Shown one piece after another: positions 61,408 to 64,000 of a stretch of 64,000 nt of DNA. Where the stretch lies: the NCBI GenBank assembly GCA_035048815.1, contig JAUCBN010000042.1, positions 10,323,501 to 10,387,500 of the forward strand. Reading direction: 5' to 3'. The notes beneath the pieces are model-generated. The model was not told where the DNA came from. It ran no database searches and saw nothing but the letters and a program-made list of their open reading frames with translations. Origin of the DNA: Abelmoschus esculentus (taxonomy: Eukaryota; Streptophyta; Magnoliopsida; Malvales; Malvaceae). Within the stretch, counting starts at the first letter, position 1; each line of letters begins with the position of its first letter. The translations under genes and the position numbers were made by a program.

Positions 61408-64000
61408 TTTGAGCGTATGTCGCAATGAATGACCCCTCTCTTCGAGTGCATGTCATAATGAACGATCACATTGTAAGAGTGTATACCTTGATAGACGACT
61501 CCTCTCTTTGAATGTATGTCGTGGTGAATGACCCCTCTCTTCGAGAGTATGCAATAATGAACGGTCCCTTTGTTTGAGTCTATGCCATGACGGACGACCC
61601 CTCTCTTTGAGCGTATGTCTTGATGAATGACCACTCTCTTCGAGTGCATGACATGGTGAATGATCTCTCTCTTTGAGTGTATACCGTGATGGACGACCCA
61701 ACTCTTTCACCGTATGTCGCAATGAATTACCCCTCTCTTCGAGTGCATGTCATAATAAACGGTCCCTTTCCTATAGCGTATAACGTGATGTATGTCCATT
61801 CTCTTTGAGTGTATGTCGCGGTGAATGACCCCTATCTTCAAGGGTAGTTCATAATTAACGAACACTTTCTTAGTGCGTCTACCGTGACGGATGACCCTCT
61901 CTTTGAGCGTATATCGCGGAGAATGACCCCTCTCTTCAAGCATATTTCATAATGAACGGTCCCTTTCATAGAGCGTATACCGTGATGGACGACGCTTCTC
62001 ATTGTGCATATCTCGCGATGAATGACCCCTCTCTTCGAGTGCACGTCATAATGAAATGCCCTTTTCTTAGAGCGTATATCGTGATGGACAACCCCTCTCT
62101 TTGAGCGTATGTTACGGTGAATGACCCCTCTCTTCGAGAGTATGTCGTAATGATCGGTCCCTCTATTCGAGAGTATATCGTAATGATCGGTCCCTCTCTT
62201 TGAGTGTATCCCATGATGGACGACCCCTCTCATTGAGCGTATGTCGTGATTAATGACCCTTCTCTTTGAGTGCATGTCATGGTGAACGGTCCCTCTCTTT
62301 GAGCGTATACCATGATGGACGACCCCTCTATTTGAGCCTATACCGTGATGGACAACCCCTCTCTTTGAGCATATGTCGCGATGAATGACCCCTCTCTTTG
62401 AGTAGATGTTATGGTGAACGATCCCTCTCTTTGAGCGTATACCGTGATGGATGACCTCTCTCTTTCAATGTATGTTGCGAGGAATGACCCCTCTCTTTGA
62501 GTGCTTGCCATAATAAACACTCCCTTTCCTACAGCGTACACCGTTATGGACGACCCTTCTCTTTGAGCGTATAACGTGATGATTGAACCCTCTCTTCGAG
62601 TGCATGTCGTAACGAACGGTCCATTTCTTAGGGGGAATATCGTGATGGACGACACCTCTCTTTGAGCGTATACCCTCTCTTCGAGTGCATGTCATAATGA
62701 ACGGTCCCTTTCTTTGAGCGTTATACCGCGATAGACGCCCTCTATCTTTGGGCGTACGTTGCGGCGAATGACCCCTCTCTTCGAGAGTATGCCGTAATGA
62801 TCGGTCGCTCTCTTTCAGCATATACCGTGATGGACGAGCACTCTCTTTGAATGTATGTCGCGATGAATGACCCCTTTCTTCGAGTGCATGTCATAATAAA
62901 TAGTTTATTTCTTAGAGCGGATCCCGTGATGGATGATCCTTCTCTTTGAGCGTATGTGGTGATGATTGACCCCTCTCTTCGAGTGAATGTCATAATAAAC
63001 GGTCCCCTTTCTTAAAGCATATACCGTGATGGACGACACCTCTCTTTGAGTGTATAACCCTTTCTTACTGCGTATATCGTGCTGGACGACCCCTCTCTTT
63101 GAGCGTATGACGTGGTGAGAGACCCCTCTCTTCGAGAGTATGTCCTAATGACGGATCCTTGTCTATGAGCGTATTCCATGATGGAATGACCCCTCTCATT
63201 GAGTGTATGTCATGGTGAACGGTCGCTCTCTTTCACAGTATACCGTGATGGACGACCCCTCTCTTTGAATGTATGTAGCGATGAATGAACCCTTTCTTCG
63301 AGTGCATTCCATAATAAATAGTCCCTTTCTTGGAGCGTATCCCGTGATGGACGACCCCTCTCTTTGATCATATGTCGCGACGAATGACCCCTCTCTTTGA
63401 GTGCATGACAGGGTGAACTGTCCCCCTCTTTGAGCGTATACCGTGATGGACGACCACTCCCTTTGTGTGTATATCGCGATGAATGACCCATCTCTTCGAG
63501 TTAAAGTCATAATGAATGGTCTATTTGTTAGAGCGTATACCGTGATGGACGACCCTTCTCTTTGAGCATATGTCGTGATGAATGACCGCACACTCGAGTG
63601 CATGTCATAATGAACGGTCCCTTTCTTATATCGTAGACCGTGATAGACGACCCCTCTCCTTGATCGTATGTCGCGGTGAATAGTCCCTCTCTTTGAGTGT
63701 TTACCGTATTGGACGACCGCTCTCTTTGAGCGCATGTCGCGATAAATGACCCTCTCTTCGAATGTATGTCATAATGAACGATCCCTCTCCTTGAGCATTT
63801 ACCGTGATTGACGACCTCACTCTTTGAGCGTCTATCGCGATGAATAACCCCTCTCTTTGAGTTTATGTCATAATGAACGGTCCCTCTCTTTGAGTGTATA
63901 CCGTGATCGAAGACCCGTCTCTTTGAGTGTATGTTGCGATGAATGACCTTCTCTTCGAGTGCATGTCATGGTGAACGGTTCCTCTCTTTGAGCGTATGTC
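61408..64000. repeat. Tandem duplication of about 3.3 kb, copy 2 (cut by window end)
   Basis: Matches copy 1 up to the last base of the window, which corresponds to 60673. It contains one additional monomer near 62098-62130. Confidence 0.9.

Larger units (their letters stand above)
31942..64000. repeat. 33-bp satellite array, block 5 (main block, runs off the window)
   Basis: About 970 monomers over 32 kb with no inserted element. The A-B-C 99-bp order dominates, with local A-A, B-B or C-C runs, lost units and many point variants. Longer periodicities are laid on top (separate entries). All open frames here are 11-residue repeat translations or frame shadows; I saw no non-repeat coding segment. 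Confidence 0.95.

Noticed and set aside
3131..64000. CRISPR array
   Set aside because: The 33-bp spacing is suggestive, but units are head to tail with no unique spacers, and the variable part falls into three recurring types. The context is plant retrotransposons.
3131..64000. Telomeric or interstitial telomere repeat
   Set aside because: The C/T tract has no CCCTAAA-type heptamers and the period is 33 bp.
3131..64000. Calling this region a functional centromere
   Set aside because: Satellite plus a CRM-like insertion is only suggestive. Centromere identity needs CENH3 data. Subtelomeric or interstitial heterochromatin remains possible.

Overview
This is plant nuclear heterochromatin, most likely from an angiosperm. 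It is built of satellite DNA and nested LTR retrotransposons. I see no host protein-coding gene, tRNA, rRNA or CRISPR array. The plant assignment rests on Ty3/gypsy and Ty1/copia polyproteins of plant type, primer-binding sites matching plant initiator tRNA-Met, and a CRM-like (centromeric retrotransposon) element with an intact frame. I cannot name the species.

Layout: 1-3130 is the decayed 3' part of a CRM-like gypsy element plus its LTR. 3131-7446 is a tandem array of a 33-bp monomer. 7447-14071 is a Ty1/copia remnant on the minus strand, truncated at both ends. Inside its gag sits a complete, pol-less, gag-only LTR element (10391-13375; target-site duplication CAATC). 14072-15126 is a second, AT-rich satellite with a period near 169 bp. 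15127-24738 is 33-bp satellite split by a full-length 7,932-bp CRM-like element (15842-23773) with 1,546-bp LTRs that look identical and a CCTCT target-site duplication. 24739-25889 is an inverted gypsy 5'-UTR/gag remnant. 25890-64000 is 33-bp satellite broken only by a probable 2,365-bp solo LTR (29577-31941; duplication ACGAC).

The 33-bp satellite covers about 41.7 kb of the 64 kb. Three monomer types (A, B, C) usually alternate to make a 99-bp higher-order unit. 33 and 99 are multiples of three, and the minus-strand consensus has no stop in any frame. This gives long antisense open frames of 11-residue repeats. These are best read as a by-product of the period, because frames run on through indels and simply change phase. 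Above the 99-bp level there are a 295-bp triplication, a 1.31-1.35-kb tandem duplication, a 3.29-3.33-kb tandem duplication running to the window end, and a 4.4-kb block repeated about 8.2 kb away. Copies of two of these differ by exactly one 33-bp monomer.

The elements give a relative timeline: decayed copia and gypsy remnants, then the gag-only element (LTRs differ, including a 17-bp indel), then the very young CRM-like element. The young element lacks about 68 codons between reverse transcriptase and RNase H, and the junction fits removal of a cryptic GT-AG intron. A CRM-type insertion in a large satellite suggests a centromeric or pericentromeric origin, which sequence alone cannot prove.
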